Shown: positions 45,121-54,773 of the stretch, in pieces | Layout: each line of letters opens with the position of its first letter | Numbering within the stretch: the first letter of the stretch is position 1 | Origin: an uncultured Ruminococcus sp. | GTDB lineage: Bacteria; Bacillota; Clostridia; Oscillospirales; Acutalibacteraceae | Direction of reading: 5' to 3' | DNA: 64,000 bases | Assembly: GCA_934476515.1 (NCBI GenBank) | Contig: CAKSNZ010000003.1 | Coordinates: 62,001-126,000, forward strand | Notes under the pieces: model-generated | What the model saw: only the letters and a program-made list of their open reading frames with translations | Database searches by the model: none | Told to the model about the DNA's origin: nothing | Translations under genes and position numbers: made by a program

Positions 45121-47199
45121 ATGTCAAATTTAGTAATAGTGGAGTCTCCTGCTAAGGCTAAAACAATCAAAAAATATCTTGGAAAAGATTATGAAGTTGT
45201 AGCATCAATGGGTCATGTTCGTGACCTACCAAAGGCTAGACTTGCTGTTGATATAAAGAAAAATTATGCTCCTAAATATGCTATCATCAAAGGTAAAGAA
45301 AAGTTAGTTGATGAATTAAAGTCACTTGCAAAAGAAAGTGACAAGATTTATCTTGCAACTGACCCGGACCGTGAAGGTGAGGCTATTTCTTGGCATTTAG
45401 CATATATTTTAGGACTTGATTTAGAAGATAAAAATAGAGTTGAATTTAATGAAATTACTAAGACAGGTGTCAATAACGGTATGGCTCATCCTCGTTCTAT
45501 TGACATTGACCTTGTAAATGCTCAACAGGCAAGAAGAATTCTTGACAGACTAGTTGGTTATAAGTTAAGTCCATTTGTCAGCCAAAAGATTCGTAGAGGT
45601 CTTTCTGCCGGTAGAGTGCAGTCTGTTGCTCTTAAGATTATCGTTGACAGAGAAAATGAAATCAGAGCATTTAAGCCTGAAGAATATTGGTCAATTGAAG
45701 CAAAACTTTCTCCAAAATCAAGCAGAAAAGTTTTCAATGCTTCTTTAGCACTTGGACCTGACGGTAAAAAGATTAAGATTAATAATAAAGAAGAAGCTGA
45801 CAAGATTCTTGAAAAAATCAAAGATGCTGAATTTATTGTTACAAAAGTAAGAAACGGTACTCGTAAAAAGTCACCATACCCACCATTTATAACTTCAACA
45901 TTGCAACAGGAAGCATCTCGTAAACTTGGCTATCAATCAAGAAGAACAATGAAAATTGCTCAGGAACTTTATGAAGGTGTTGATGTTGAGGGTTATGGTA
46001 CAACAGGTCTTATCACATATATGAGAACTGACTCATTAAGAATTTCCAACGATGCTATTGCAGAGGTTACAAAGTATATTAATGATAACTTTGGCCCTGA
46101 ATATTTACCACCAAAGCCAAGAGTATTTAAATCTCGTTCAAATGCTCAGGATGGTCACGAAGCTATTCGTCCATCAATTCCATCATTGTCACCTGATAAG
46201 GTTAAGGATAGTTTAACTATTGAACAGTATAAGCTATATAAACTGATTTGGGACAGATTTACTGCTTGTCAGATGGCTGATTGTATCCACAAAACAACTC
46301 AGGCAGAAATCAATGCTAATGACTATATCTTTAAGGCATCAGGTTACAGAGTTGACTTTGACGGTTATACAACACTTTATGTTGACAGTAATGATGCTGA
46401 AGGTACAAAGGAAAAGCAACTTCCTCCACTAGAGAAGAATATGCCTGCTAAGGTTAGAGAAATTATACCTAACCAGCACTTTACTCAGCCACCTGCAAGA
46501 TTTACAGAAGCATCTCTAATCAAAGCACTTGAAGAGAACGGTATCGGTCGTCCATCAACATATGCTGCAACAATCTCAACAATTACAAGTAGAGAATATG
46601 TTAAGAGAGAAGCAAAGTCCCTTGTACCAACTGAACTTGGTGAGGCACTTGTAACTCTATTAAAAGAAAGATTCCCTAAAATTGTAAATATTAAGTTTAC
46701 TGCACAAATGGAAGAAGATCTGGATAAGGTTGAACACGGTGACGAACAATGGGTTGAACTGCTTGATAATTTCTATGTTGACTTTGATAAGACCTTGAAA
46801 AAGGCTAAAGAAGATATGGAAGGTGTCAAGATTAAACTTAAAGAAGATGAAACTGACATTGTATGTGAGAACTGTGGCAGAAAGATGGTTGTTAAAGTTG
46901 GTAGATACGGTAAGTTCATTGCTTGTCCGGGATACCCTGAATGTAAGAATATCAAGAAGTTTGTTGAGAAAATCGGTGTTCAATGTCCGGAATGTGGTGG
47001 AGATGTTATTACTCGTAAAACCAAGAAAGGCAAAGTGTTCTACGGTTGTAGTAACTATCCAGATTGTAACTATATGTCTTGGTATGAACCTGTAAATGAA
47101 AAGTGTCCACAATGTGGCAAGATTTTATATAAAAAGAAGGGCAAAAAGCAGACAATCTTCTGTGCAACTGAGGGTTGTGGCTATACTAAAGACCAATGA
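45121..47199 (+). CDS. topA: DNA topoisomerase I
   Basis: This type IA enzyme relaxes negative supercoils. The 692 aa start with a TOPRIM domain (VIVESPAKAKTIKKYLG, DPDREGEAISWHL). The catalytic Tyr is near residue 300 in GLITYMRTDSLRIS. Three C-terminal zinc ribbons follow: CENCGRKM, CPECGGDV and CPQCGKIL with their second Cys pairs. CGGAGGATA precedes the ATG. trmFO overlaps its stop by 4 bases. Confidence 0.98.
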   Translation: MSNLVIVESPAKAKTIKKYLGKDYEVVASMGHVRDLPKARLAVDIKKNYAPKYAIIKGKEKLVDELKSLAKESDKIYLATDPDREGEAISWHLAYILGLDLEDKNRVEFNEITKTGVNNGMAHPRSIDIDLVNAQQARRILDRLVGYKLSPFVSQKIRRGLSAGRVQSVALKIIVDRENEIRAFKPEEYWSIEAKLSPKSSRKVFNASLALGPDGKKIKINNKEEADKILEKIKDAEFIVTKVRNGTRKKSPYPPFITSTLQQEASRKLGYQSRRTMKIAQELYEGVDVEGYGTTGLITYMRTDSLRISNDAIAEVTKYINDNFGPEYLPPKPRVFKSRSNAQDGHEAIRPSIPSLSPDKVKDSLTIEQYKLYKLIWDRFTACQMADCIHKTTQAEINANDYIFKASGYRVDFDGYTTLYVDSNDAEGTKEKQLPPLEKNMPAKVREIIPNQHFTQPPARFTEASLIKALEENGIGRPSTYAATISTITSREYVKREAKSLVPTELGEALVTLLKERFPKIVNIKFTAQMEEDLDKVEHGDEQWVELLDNFYVDFDKTLKKAKEDMEGVKIKLKEDETDIVCENCGRKMVVKVGRYGKFIACPGYPECKNIKKFVEKIGVQCPECGGDVITRKTKKGKVFYGCSNYPDCNYMSWYEPVNEKCPQCGKILYKKKGKKQTIFCATEGCGYTKDQ

Positions 47200-48506
47200 G
47201 TATAAATATAATAGGTGGTGGACTTGCAGGATGTGAGGCTGCATATCAAGTTGCTAAACGTGGCATAAAGGTAAACCTTTATGATATGAAGCCTAACAAG
47301 AAAAGTCCGGCACATCATTCAGATAAATTATGTGAGCTTGTATGCTCAAACAGTCTAAAAGCAGCCAGAAAAGAAAGTGCTGCCGGTATGCTTAAAGAAG
47401 AAATGAGAATGTTAGATTCTCTTCTTATGAAGTGTGCCGATAAAAGCAAAGTACCGGCTGGTGGTGCTTTAGCAGTAGATAGAGAAATTTTCTCTAATCT
47501 GGTAAATGAAGAAATAAATAATAACCCTAATATTACTGTAATAAATGAAGAAGTTACCGAAATCCCTGATGGTATTACTATCATAGCATCAGGACCACTT
47601 ACTTCCGATTTGCTTTCTGACAAAATCAAAGCTATGTTTGGTGATAGTCTTTCATTTTATGATGCAGCAGCACCAATTGTAAAGTTTGATACAGTTGATA
47701 TGAACAAGGCTTTCTTTGCATCCCGTTATGATAAGGGTGACGGTGATGATTATATTAATTGTCCTATGAATAAGGAAGAATACGACAATTTTTATGAAGC
47801 ACTTGTTTCAGCAGAAAGAGCACCTGTACATGACTTTGATGTAATGAATCCAAAGGTATATGAGGGTTGTATGCCAATTGAAGTTATGGCACAAAGAGGT
47901 CACGATACTATTCGTTTTGGCCCTATGAAACCTGTAGGTCTGAAAGACCCAAGAACAGGTCATAGACCTTGGGCAGTAGTTCAGCTAAGAAAAGAGAACA
48001 GTGCCGGTATTATGTACAACCTAGTAGGCTTTCAAACCAACCTAAAGTTCCCTGAACAAAAGAGAGTATTCTCAATGATTCCGGGACTTGAAAATGCTGA
48101 GTTTGTACGATACGGTGTAATGCACAGAAATACTTTTATCGACTCACCAAGAATTCTTAATAGTGATTATTCTGTAAGAGAAAATAAAAATCTTTTCTTT
48201 GCCGGTCAAATTACAGGTGTTGAAGGATATATGGAATCAGCATCTTCAGGACTAATGGCAGGTATAAATGCAGCTATGAGATATATTGGAGAACAAACTG
48301 TAACTTTACCTGAATACACAATGATAGGTTCTTTGTCAAGATATATCAGTGATGAAACAGTTTCTAAATTTCAACCTATGGGTGCTAATTTAGGAGTGTT
48401 ACCTGAACTTGAACAAAGACCAAGGGATAAGAAAGAGAGGGCAAAGGCTTATTCTGATAGGTCATTTGCAAAGCTAACAGAATTTATAAATTCAAGAGGT
48501 TTATGA
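47196..48506 (+). CDS. trmFO: Folate-dependent tRNA (uracil-54-C5)-methyltransferase TrmFO
   Basis: TrmFO forms m5U54 in the tRNA T-loop using methylene-tetrahydrofolate and FADH2. The 436 aa start with the FAD loop NIIGGGLAGCEAAYQVAKRG. Other family segments are CELVCSNSLKA, PAGGALAVDRE, GCMPIEVMAQRGHDT and FAGQITGVEGYMESASSGL. It lies in the common topA-trmFO order. It starts at the ATGA overlap with topA. Confidence 0.96.
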   Translation: MSINIIGGGLAGCEAAYQVAKRGIKVNLYDMKPNKKSPAHHSDKLCELVCSNSLKAARKESAAGMLKEEMRMLDSLLMKCADKSKVPAGGALAVDREIFSNLVNEEINNNPNITVINEEVTEIPDGITIIASGPLTSDLLSDKIKAMFGDSLSFYDAAAPIVKFDTVDMNKAFFASRYDKGDGDDYINCPMNKEEYDNFYEALVSAERAPVHDFDVMNPKVYEGCMPIEVMAQRGHDTIRFGPMKPVGLKDPRTGHRPWAVVQLRKENSAGIMYNLVGFQTNLKFPEQKRVFSMIPGLENAEFVRYGVMHRNTFIDSPRILNSDYSVRENKNLFFAGQITGVEGYMESASSGLMAGINAAMRYIGEQTVTLPEYTMIGSLSRYISDETVSKFQPMGANLGVLPELEQRPRDKKERAKAYSDRSFAKLTEFINSRGL

Positions 48507-49510
48507 TGAAGATAGTAATTGATGCATTTGGTGGAGATAATGCACCTTTAGAAATTATCAAAGGTGCAGTAAAGGCTCAGGAACATTTTAAAATTGAAAT
48601 TTGCCTAACAGGTAATGAGAATATTATCAAGAAAGTGGCAAAAGAAAATAATATAGATATTTCAAATATTGAAATTAACCATACAGAAGATGTTATTCCT
48701 GTTGATGAAACACCTAATGCTATTATGAAAGAATACAACAATTCTTCAATGGCACTAGGTCTAAAGATGGTTGCAAATAACGAAGCAGATGGTTTTGTTT
48801 CAGCCGGTAACAGTGGTGCTTTATGTGTAGGTGGTACTTTAATTGTTAAAAGATTAAAGGGTGTCAAGAGACCCGGATTTGCACCAATCTTACCTACATT
48901 TAACGGTTCATCATTTTTGCTTATTGATGGTGGTGCAAACCTTGATGCCAGACCTGAGATTCTTCGTCAATTCGGTATCTTAGGTTCTGTATATATGGAA
49001 AAAGTTATGCACAGAGAAAGCCCAAGGGTTGCCCTTGCTAATGTTGGTACAGAAAGTCATAAGGGTGGAGACTTACAGAAAGATACCTATGCTTTACTAC
49101 AGGACAGTCCTGTTAACTTTGTTGGTAATGTAGAAAGCAGAGAAATCTCCAACGGTGCTTGTGATGTGTATGTTTGTGATGGTTTTACAGGTAATATTCT
49201 ACTAAAGAATTATGAAGGCGTAGCAAAGTCACTAAGTCATGCAGTTACTGATATTTTTAAGAAAAGTGTAAAGAATAAAATCGGTGCATTATTTGTATAT
49301 GGTGACCTAATGAAATTTAAGGAAACTATGAATACAGATGTTTATGGTGGTGCTCCAATTCTAGGTATCAAAAAACCGGTATTTAAAGCACATGGTAGTT
49401 CTAACGCAACAACAATTTTCAATGCAGTTAGACTAACTATTGATTACATAAACGCAAATGTACCACAGGTTATTGAAGACTCATTTAATAAATTAAAAGG
49501 AATAAAATAA
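48506..49510 (+). CDS. plsX: Phosphate acyltransferase PlsX
   Basis: PlsX makes acyl-phosphate from acyl-ACP to start phospholipid synthesis. The 334 aa begin KIVIDAFGGDNAPLEIIKGA, with AGNSGALCVGGTLIVKRLKGVKRPG, DGGANLDARPE and VCDGFTGNILLKNYEG. Two adjacent ATG codons exist (48503 and 48506); the second is 5 bases after AGAGGT and is preferred. No fapR or acpP lies beside it here; rnc follows at once. Confidence 0.95.
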   Translation: MKIVIDAFGGDNAPLEIIKGAVKAQEHFKIEICLTGNENIIKKVAKENNIDISNIEINHTEDVIPVDETPNAIMKEYNNSSMALGLKMVANNEADGFVSAGNSGALCVGGTLIVKRLKGVKRPGFAPILPTFNGSSFLLIDGGANLDARPEILRQFGILGSVYMEKVMHRESPRVALANVGTESHKGGDLQKDTYALLQDSPVNFVGNVESREISNGACDVYVCDGFTGNILLKNYEGVAKSLSHAVTDIFKKSVKNKIGALFVYGDLMKFKETMNTDVYGGAPILGIKKPVFKAHGSSNATTIFNAVRLTIDYINANVPQVIEDSFNKLKGIK

Positions 49511-50190
49511 TGGAAGAATTTGAAAAAGTAATTAACTATACATTTAAAGATAAAGAACTTTTAAAGGTGGCACTAACACATTCTTCTTATGCTAATGAGC
49601 ATAAGAAGCAACACCTTAAATATAATGAGAGATTGGAATTTTTAGGTGATGCAGTACTTTCAATTTCCGTTTCTGATTATATTTTTAATAACTGTCCACA
49701 ATTACCTGAGGGTGACCTTACAAAGCTAAGAGCATCTTTAGTTTGTGAAAAGAGCTTGTTTGTATTTGCAAAGAAGATTAACCTAGGTAAGTACATTTAC
49801 CTAAGCAACGGCGAAAGAAAAGGTGGTGGAGCAGAAAGACCATCAATTCTTTCTGATGCATTTGAAGCAGTTATTGCTGCTATTTATCTTGACGGTGGTA
49901 TGGAAAAGGCAAGTGAGTTTGTACTTTCTTTTGTTGTACCTGAAATCAAGAACCATACAGCAGGTAAGAACTTTAAAGATTACAAAACTAAACTACAGGA
50001 AATTATCCAGAGAAATCCTGGAGAAACTTTACAGTATGAAGTTGTTGATGTTAGTGGTCCTGACCACAACAGACATTTTGTAGTTGAAGTACATCTAAAC
50101 AGTAATGTAATCGGAAAAGGTGGAGGAAGAAGTAAGAAGGATGCAGAGCAACAGGCTGCAAGAGAGGCTTTGGAGTTGATGGGATATTAA
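49510..50190 (+). CDS. rnc: Ribonuclease III
   Basis: RNase III cleaves double-stranded RNA in rRNA and mRNA processing. The 226 aa have the catalytic signature NERLEFLGDAVLS, a second acidic site (SDAFEAVIAAIYLDGG), and a C-terminal dsRNA-binding domain (DYKTKLQEIIQR, GGGRSKKDAEQQAAREAL). Its ATG overlaps the plsX stop by one base. The stop TAA (50188-50190) overlaps the proposed AUU start of the next gene. rnc-smc-ftsY is the usual order; here a radical SAM gene lies between. Confidence 0.97.
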   Translation: MEEFEKVINYTFKDKELLKVALTHSSYANEHKKQHLKYNERLEFLGDAVLSISVSDYIFNNCPQLPEGDLTKLRASLVCEKSLFVFAKKINLGKYIYLSNGERKGGGAERPSILSDAFEAVIAAIYLDGGMEKASEFVLSFVVPEIKNHTAGKNFKDYKTKLQEIIQRNPGETLQYEVVDVSGPDHNRHFVVEVHLNSNVIGKGGGRSKKDAEQQAAREALELMGY

Positions 50191-51190
50191 ACATTCTAAT
50201 ATTTCCATTTTTGTACCTCATAACGGTTGTCCTCACCAGTGTGTATTTTGTAACCAAAGGAATATTACAGGTCATTCATATCAACCAACTCAAGATGATG
50301 TAGTGTCTGCAATAGAAATTGCAATAAAAAGTGGTGTTGATAAGAAGAATACCGAAATCGCTTTTTTTGGTGGTAGCTTTACTGCCATTGATAGGGATTA
50401 TATGGTTTCTTTACTTAATGCTACAAAGCAATATATAAATGACTTTTATGGTATTAGATTGTCAACAAGACCTGATGCAATAGATGATGAAGTTTTAACT
50501 TTGCTTAAAAGTTATGGTGTAACTTCAATTGAGCTTGGTGCACAGTCAATGTGTGATGATGTTCTTTCTCTTAATGAAAGAGGTCATAGTGCTACTGATG
50601 TTGTAAATGCTTCTAATCTTATTAAGAAGTATAACATTTCTTTAGGACTACAAATGATGATTGGTCTTTATGGCAGTACACCTGAAAAGGATATAGAAAC
50701 TGCTGAGAAATTAATCAGTCTTTCTCCTGATACTGTTAGAATTTATCCAACAATAACTATGAAAGACACATTACTTGAAAAGTATTATAACGATAAAAAA
50801 TATGTTCCATATAGCAAAGAAACAACAATAAATACTTGTGCTGAAATTCTTAAAATGTTTTATGATAAAAAAATTAATGTTATTAGAGTAGGACTTCATT
50901 ATTCAGATGAACTAGTAAGTACTTCTGTAGCAGGTTTTTATCACCCTGCATTTAGAGAATTATGTGAAAGCAAAATGTTTCTTGATATGTTAGTAAATGA
51001 AATAAAAAAATACCCACAAGGCGAATTTTCTGTTATTGTAGGTAATAAGTTTATTTCAAAAGCTATTGGACAGAAAAAGGCAAATATTAAAGTCCTTAAA
51101 GAACTGGGATACATAGTTACTTTTAAACAAAGTGATACCCTTAAGGACTTTCAGTTTATTATTAAAGAAAGAGGTGACTTATGCTACTAA
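50186..51190 (+). CDS. Radical SAM protein, probable AUU start
   Basis: The frame is open from 50180 and encodes, before the first GTG (50303), the segment NISIFVPHNGCPHQCVFCNQR with the CxxxCxxC cluster motif (Cys 15, 19, 22). No ATG, GTG or TTG occurs upstream, so ATT 50186 is the best start. It overlaps the rnc stop and lies 10 bases after GGAG. The 334 aa continue with EIAFFGGSFTAID, STRPDAIDDE and IELGAQSMCDDVL, as in Elp3-like radical SAM proteins. The substrate is unknown. The end overlaps smc by 10 bases. Truncation at 50303 would delete the cluster. Confidence 0.85.
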   Translation: MKHSNISIFVPHNGCPHQCVFCNQRNITGHSYQPTQDDVVSAIEIAIKSGVDKKNTEIAFFGGSFTAIDRDYMVSLLNATKQYINDFYGIRLSTRPDAIDDEVLTLLKSYGVTSIELGAQSMCDDVLSLNERGHSATDVVNASNLIKKYNISLGLQMMIGLYGSTPEKDIETAEKLISLSPDTVRIYPTITMKDTLLEKYYNDKKYVPYSKETTINTCAEILKMFYDKKINVIRVGLHYSDELVSTSVAGFYHPAFRELCESKMFLDMLVNEIKKYPQGEFSVIVGNKFISKAIGQKKANIKVLKELGYIVTFKQSDTLKDFQFIIKERGDLCY

Positions 51191-54100
51191 AATCATTGGA
51201 ATTGCATGGCTTTAAAACTTTTCCCGATAGAATAAAGCTATCCTTTGATAAGGGTATTACTTCTATAGTAGGACCTAACGGTTCAGGTAAAAGTAACATA
51301 AGTGACGCAATTAGATGGGTACTGGGTGAACAGTCTGCCAAAACTCTAAGATGTTCTAAGATGGAAGATGTTGTCTTTAACGGAACAGATAAGAGAAAAA
51401 AGACAGGCTATGCAGAAGTTACCTTGTCTATTGATAACAAAGACAGAATACTTCCTTTTGATGGTGACGAAGTAGCCGTTACAAGAAGATATTACAGAAG
51501 TGGCGAAAGTGAATATATGATTAACAAAGCCACAGTAAGACTTAGAGATATTCATGAACTATTTATGGATACAGGTCTTGGTCGTGACGGTTATTCTATG
51601 ATTGGTCAAGGTAAAATTGACAGTATTGTTGCATCAAAAAGTGAAGAAAGAAGAGAAATATTTGAAGAAGCATCGGGTATTTCTCGTTATAGATATAGAA
51701 AAACTGAGGCTGAAAGAAAGCTAAAAAGCACAGAAGAAAATCTTGTCAGACTTAGAGATATTGTTGGTGAACTTGAAGACAGAGTCGGTCCACTAAAGAA
51801 ACAGTCAGAAAAAGCCCAAAAGTTCCTTGTACTTTCTGAAGAAAAGAAAGGTCTTGAAATTGCTTTATGGCTAAATACTCTTGACAATTCAGCAAACATT
51901 ATCAAAGAACAAGACGACAAAATAGATATTCAAAGAGCACAGTATGAAAATGCTGAACAAGAACTTGCAAATATCAGTTCAGAAACAGAATCTATCTATC
52001 TAAAAAATGGTGAAATTACTTCAAAGATTGACACCATAAGAAGAAATATTTCTCAGTTTGAGTCAGAGGTTAGCAACAACAATGCTCTTATTTCTGTTGC
52101 AAATAACGACATTGAGCATAACAAAGAAACTATAACAAGACTTGAAACCGAAATTGAACAACTTGATAATTCCTTTACTGAAATTGAATCTCAAATTAAA
52201 GAGAAAAAAGAAAATGTTGAAAAGCTAAAGTTAAACATTGAAGAAAAGCAAAAGGAATATAATGAAGTATCCGAAAACCTAAATACTATCAGTGTTGATG
52301 CTTCTCGTAGTGGTGATGAGATTCAAGAACTAAATTCAAAATTAGCTGAATTATCCCAAAAGTCAGCTAATGCAAAGGTAGTTTTACTTACAAGTGATTC
52401 ATCAATTAATGAACTTAATGAAAGAATAGAAAGTCTAAATTCTTCATTGTCAGAAAAAGAAAGTAATTTAGAAACTACTTCTAAAATGCTTGAAGATTAT
52501 AAGGCACAGGGTAAAGACTCTGCCGAAAAGGTAGAAATGCTTTCCAATTCTATTAAGGGTTTAGAACTTAAAATCAATAACCTAAAAGCAAGAAATGAAA
52601 ATTCCAAAGGTGAGATTGACAGATTAACTCTTGATTCTAATGAAAAGCTAAGAAGAGCCAATATCCTAGAAGACCTAGAAAAGAACCTTGAGGGCTTTGC
52701 TCATAGTGTAAAAACTGTAATGAACCTTTCAAGACATGGCAAAATCGGTGGTATTCATGGTCCTGTTTCAAGATTAATTAAAGTACCAACAGACTATGCA
52801 GTAGCTATCGAAACTGCTTTAGGTGGTGCAATGCAGAACATTGTTACAGGCAATGAAGAAGATGCTAAGAGAGCAATTCGCACACTAAAGGAAAACAAAG
52901 GTGGTAGAGCAACATTCCTACCTATTGCTACAATTAAACCTAGATACCTAAATGAAAATGGTATTGACCGTTGTTTTGGTTTTGTTGGTGTAGCATCCGA
53001 TTTGTGTGATTGCAAAGATGAATACAAAGGCATTTTACAAAACTTGCTTGGTAAGATTGTTATTGCCGAGGATCTTAATTCAGCAGTATCTATTGCTAAG
53101 AAGTATTCATACCGTTTCAAGGTAGTTACTCTTGATGGTCAGGTTGTAAATGCCGGTGGTTCTCTAACAGGTGGTTCTTTAAATAAACGAACAGGCTTGT
53201 TATCTCGTGCAAGTGAAATTGAAAAGTACCGTAAAGAGGCTAAAGCCCTTGCAGATAAAGCAGATGAACTTAAAGAACAGTACAGTAACAGTCAGCAAGA
53301 ATTTGCAAAGTATGAGGCTGATATTTTAGGTACTAGAGGAGATTTATCTACCGAACAACAAGAACTTATTAGATTAAGAACTGAATATAAGGCTTGTCAA
53401 AATGAATATGACTCTTTAGTTAGCAGTATTGATTTTACAAAGAATGAAATTGTAGAATGTGAAAATAAAATTTCTAATCTACAAAAAGACAAAGAAACTG
53501 CCGATAAAGAATTTAGTGCATTTGAAGAAGAAATTGCAAATATTGAAAAAACAACTTCTAACCTTACAGGTAACAGACTTGCACTAACTGAAAAGAGAGA
53601 ACAACTTTCAGAAAAGTTACAAAATATCAGACTTGAAATTGTTACTTTTGAAAAGGACAAAGAGGCTTTAATCAGTGAAATCAGAACATCCGAATACAAC
53701 AGTCAGCATCAAACTGAAAGAAAAGAGAACTTGCGTAATCAGATTGTTTCTGTAAATTCAAATATTGATATAATTAATAAGAAGATTGAAAGCTACACTA
53801 ATATTTCAAACAATTATCAAGATAAAATTGCTGAATTCAATAACGCTATTGAAAAGCTAAATGGCGATAAAGAAAAGTTTGAAAAGAAAAGTGTAGAACT
53901 TAGACAGAAAGAAAAGGACCTAAACTCTACAAGAGAGGTTTCCGGCAGAGAACTTGCTCGTCTTGAAGAAAGAAAAATCAATCTGCAAAAGCAGTATGAT
54001 GATATTATTGCAAAACTTTGGGATGAATATGAACTTACAAAAAGACAAGCAGAAGAAATTTCTATTGAAATTGAAAATGTTTCAACTGCAAGAAAAAGAC

Positions 54101-54756
54101 TTAATGAAATTAAGTCATCAATAAGAGGTCTTGGTTCTGTTAATGTTTCAGCTATTGAAGAATACAAGGAAGTATCCGAAAGATATGAATTCTTAGGTGC
54201 TCAGGTTTCTGATGTAGAAAAGTCTAAGAATGAAATCGAAAGACTTATTAATGACTTAACTAAACAAATGAAAGATGCTTTCATTGAGAACTTCCACGAA
54301 ATCAATAAGCACTTTGGAGAAACATTCAAAGAATTATTTGGTGGTGGTACTGCTTCTCTTGAACTTGCAAACCCTGATGATATTCTAAACAGTGGTATTG
54401 ATATTATCGCTCATCCTCCGGGAAAAATTGTTGTTCATTTAGAGGCACTTTCAGGTGGTGAAAAGGCACTTGTTGCTATTGCACTATACTTCTCAATTAT
54501 GAAGGTTAGACCGGCACCATTCTGTGTTATGGACGAAATTGAGGCTGCTCTTGATGACGTTAACGTTGACAGATTTGCTCAGTATATGAGAAGAATGACA
54601 GACAGAACTCAGTTTATTACCATTACCCACAGAAGAGGCACAATGGAAGAATCTGATGTTCTTTATGGTGTAACAATGCAAGATGAGGGTATTTCTAAGT
54701 TACTTGAACTTCGTGCATCAGAAGTTGCAGCAAAGCTTGGAATGAAAGCAAACTAA
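51181..54756 (+). CDS. smc: Chromosome segregation protein SMC
   Basis: SMC condenses and segregates the chromosome with ScpA and ScpB. The 1191 aa have Walker A (GPNGSGKSN near residue 32), a long coiled coil, a hinge (IGGIHGPVSRLIKVPTDYAVAIE to VNAGGSLTGGS), a second coiled coil, and the head's C-part with LSGGEKALVAIAL and Walker B PFCVMDEIEAALDDVNVDRF. It starts at ATG 51181 with GAGGTGA and overlaps the radical SAM gene. scpAB is not in the window. Confidence 0.98.
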   Translation: MLLKSLELHGFKTFPDRIKLSFDKGITSIVGPNGSGKSNISDAIRWVLGEQSAKTLRCSKMEDVVFNGTDKRKKTGYAEVTLSIDNKDRILPFDGDEVAVTRRYYRSGESEYMINKATVRLRDIHELFMDTGLGRDGYSMIGQGKIDSIVASKSEERREIFEEASGISRYRYRKTEAERKLKSTEENLVRLRDIVGELEDRVGPLKKQSEKAQKFLVLSEEKKGLEIALWLNTLDNSANIIKEQDDKIDIQRAQYENAEQELANISSETESIYLKNGEITSKIDTIRRNISQFESEVSNNNALISVANNDIEHNKETITRLETEIEQLDNSFTEIESQIKEKKENVEKLKLNIEEKQKEYNEVSENLNTISVDASRSGDEIQELNSKLAELSQKSANAKVVLLTSDSSINELNERIESLNSSLSEKESNLETTSKMLEDYKAQGKDSAEKVEMLSNSIKGLELKINNLKARNENSKGEIDRLTLDSNEKLRRANILEDLEKNLEGFAHSVKTVMNLSRHGKIGGIHGPVSRLIKVPTDYAVAIETALGGAMQNIVTGNEEDAKRAIRTLKENKGGRATFLPIATIKPRYLNENGIDRCFGFVGVASDLCDCKDEYKGILQNLLGKIVIAEDLNSAVSIAKKYSYRFKVVTLDGQVVNAGGSLTGGSLNKRTGLLSRASEIEKYRKEAKALADKADELKEQYSNSQQEFAKYEADILGTRGDLSTEQQELIRLRTEYKACQNEYDSLVSSIDFTKNEIVECENKISNLQKDKETADKEFSAFEEEIANIEKTTSNLTGNRLALTEKREQLSEKLQNIRLEIVTFEKDKEALISEIRTSEYNSQHQTERKENLRNQIVSVNSNIDIINKKIESYTNISNNYQDKIAEFNNAIEKLNGDKEKFEKKSVELRQKEKDLNSTREVSGRELARLEERKINLQKQYDDIIAKLWDEYELTKRQAEEISIEIENVSTARKRLNEIKSSIRGLGSVNVSAIEEYKEVSERYEFLGAQVSDVEKSKNEIERLINDLTKQMKDAFIENFHEINKHFGETFKELFGGGTASLELANPDDILNSGIDIIAHPPGKIVVHLEALSGGEKALVAIALYFSIMKVRPAPFCVMDEIEAALDDVNVDRFAQYMRRMTDRTQFITITHRRGTMEESDVLYGVTMQDEGISKLLELRASEVAAKLGMKAN

Positions 54757-54773
54757 TTTAAGGTGGTAAAACA

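Noticed and set aside
50303..51190. GTG 50303 as the radical SAM start
   Set aside because: It would delete the CxxxCxxC cluster motif encoded in the same frame just upstream, and it has no ribosome site.
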